DNA of 57,763 nt from NCBI GenBank assembly GCA_938008185.1, contig CALLLR010000171.1, positions 1 through 57,763 on the forward strand. Direction: 5' to 3'. Positions 57,076-57,763 of the stretch are shown piece by piece; position 1 is the first letter of the stretch, and the number at the start of each line of letters is the position of its first letter. A model generated the notes under the pieces. The model had not been told where the DNA came from, did no database searches, and was given only the letters and a program-made list of their open reading frames with translations. The position numbers and the translations under genes are program-made. The DNA comes from an uncultured Saprospiraceae bacterium. Its GTDB lineage: Bacteria; Bacteroidota; Bacteroidia; Chitinophagales; Saprospiraceae.

Positions 57076-57747
57076 CTAATTCAACACCCCCTGTGATCCC
57101 CGATAATTCACTTCCAGCGTATATCCGTTCCCAACCGAAGCCACCAACGGCATCATCATCATTTCCATAATTTCGGTTGCCTGGACTTTGGCCTTTTCCA
57201 TGACATTATCGGCGTAGGCATCCCGACGGAATTCGGTGCGGAGGATATTAAAGTTTTCGTTAAAATCATCGGTGTTGACTTCCCGCATCCAGCCGATGTC
57301 CATCTTGTCCACTTTGGGATATACCTCGTGACTTAAAATGCTCGGCTCGGGTAGGATAACCTTTACCCGTCTTTTGCGGCTATCGAGATTGATATCAAAA
57401 TATTCGTCCAGCCGGAAACCTACTTTAAGAATACTGATAGCGGAAATTTCGATGTCGGTCGAAGAAACGTTAAAACCCCAGATTTTGGTTTGGAGCTGTT
57501 TGCTAATACCTTTTTTATCCCGGATTTCCATGGTAGCCAGTTCGGCGACTACGCGTTCCACCCTTTCTTTCATCAGTCCCTTGGAGCGGGAAAAGTCGTT
57601 GATGGCGGCCCGATTTTGCAAACGGCCAATCAGCGGTGCCAATCCTTCGGTCATCGCAATACCACAGGGCGTATCAATCTGCCGTCCCGTCACCATAAAC
57701 TGTCCATCAGAGCTTTCCAGTAAAGTGGTAATGACATGGTTGACCAT
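57076..57747 (-). CDS. DUF4230 family protein (may continue past the window edge)
   Basis: The 223 residues from ATG 57747 match the DUF4230 pattern, with ISILKVGFRLDEYFDINL, LPEPSILSHEVYPKVDKMDI and GWMREVNTDDFN. DUF4230 proteins in Bacteroidota usually have an N-terminal membrane segment, which is missing here. The frame stays open upstream to the window end, so the real start may be outside. Function unknown. Confidence 0.7.
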   Translation of the reverse strand: MVNHVITTLLESSDGQFMVTGRQIDTPCGIAMTEGLAPLIGRLQNRAAINDFSRSKGLMKERVERVVAELATMEIRDKKGISKQLQTKIWGFNVSSTDIEISAISILKVGFRLDEYFDINLDSRKRRVKVILPEPSILSHEVYPKVDKMDIGWMREVNTDDFNENFNILRTEFRRDAYADNVMEKAKVQATEIMEMMMMPLVASVGNGYTLEVNYRGSQGVLN

Positions 57748-57763
57748 AAAACAAGTATACTTT

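Overview
The window looks like chromosome of a Bacteroidota bacterium, most likely of the Saprospiraceae/Lewinella type. This is inferred from gene content and signals, not from a database search. The pointers are a type IX secretion (T9SS) type B C-terminal domain on a 1494-residue adhesin, a T9SS type A tail on a 1178-residue Asp-box protein, Bacteroidota families (DUF1573, DUF4296, PorT-like barrel, DUF4230), A-rich translation starts, and promoters of the TTTG / TAnnTTTG class. No rRNA, tRNA, CRISPR array or prophage was seen.

Layout. 1-1200: edge of an IS3-like element and an AT-rich orphan PIN-like gene. 1289-5548: pullulanase and an OmpA/EreA-like fusion, both on minus. 6055-11457: acyltransferase, RidA-family deaminase, a frameshifted small gene, a HAD nucleotidase, a DASS carrier and a Nudix hydrolase. 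The Nudix gene ends a minus-strand operon rlmH-rhomboid-nudix (12582-10900). 12721-15629: sixA-like gene plus DUF4296 lipoprotein, then a response regulator/histidine kinase pair. 15714-18228: DUF1573-yajC-YbbR operon and an unknown helical protein. 18705-25060: methyltransferase and the giant T9SS adhesin. 25282-31165: a truncated barrel gene, isocitrate dehydrogenase, a LysR regulator, a cold-shock protein and several tiny unknown genes. 31247-36093: a complete leuCDBA operon (minus) with an intrinsic terminator. 36309-44250: helical repeat protein, CIA30 protein, solute-binding lipoprotein, an unknown secreted protein and katG. 44617-50286: deoxynucleoside kinase, gatC, an ABC ATPase and the Asp-box protein. 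50643-56936: glutamate synthase gltB and gltD. 57076-end: a DUF4230 protein that may run off the edge.

Metabolically the window joins nitrogen assimilation (gltBD), 2-oxoglutarate supply (icd) and leucine synthesis (leuCDBA). A LysR regulator lies among them, but its target is unknown.

The most distinctive non-genic content is a set of small repeats. A 174-bp non-autonomous element (MITE) occurs as two full copies in opposite orientation (38598-38771 and 44330-44503). Each has inverted ends and a 7-8 bp target duplication, and together they bracket the lipoprotein-secreted protein-katG block. A truncated third copy separates gltB from gltD. Other intergenic families include a 7-bp tandem repeat in the leuD leader, a TTCAAC/GCGCCTCAAC motif touching gene starts and stops, and palindromes with a CTCTTTTTACG-like core. 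I found no clear new multi-gene defence or biosynthetic system.
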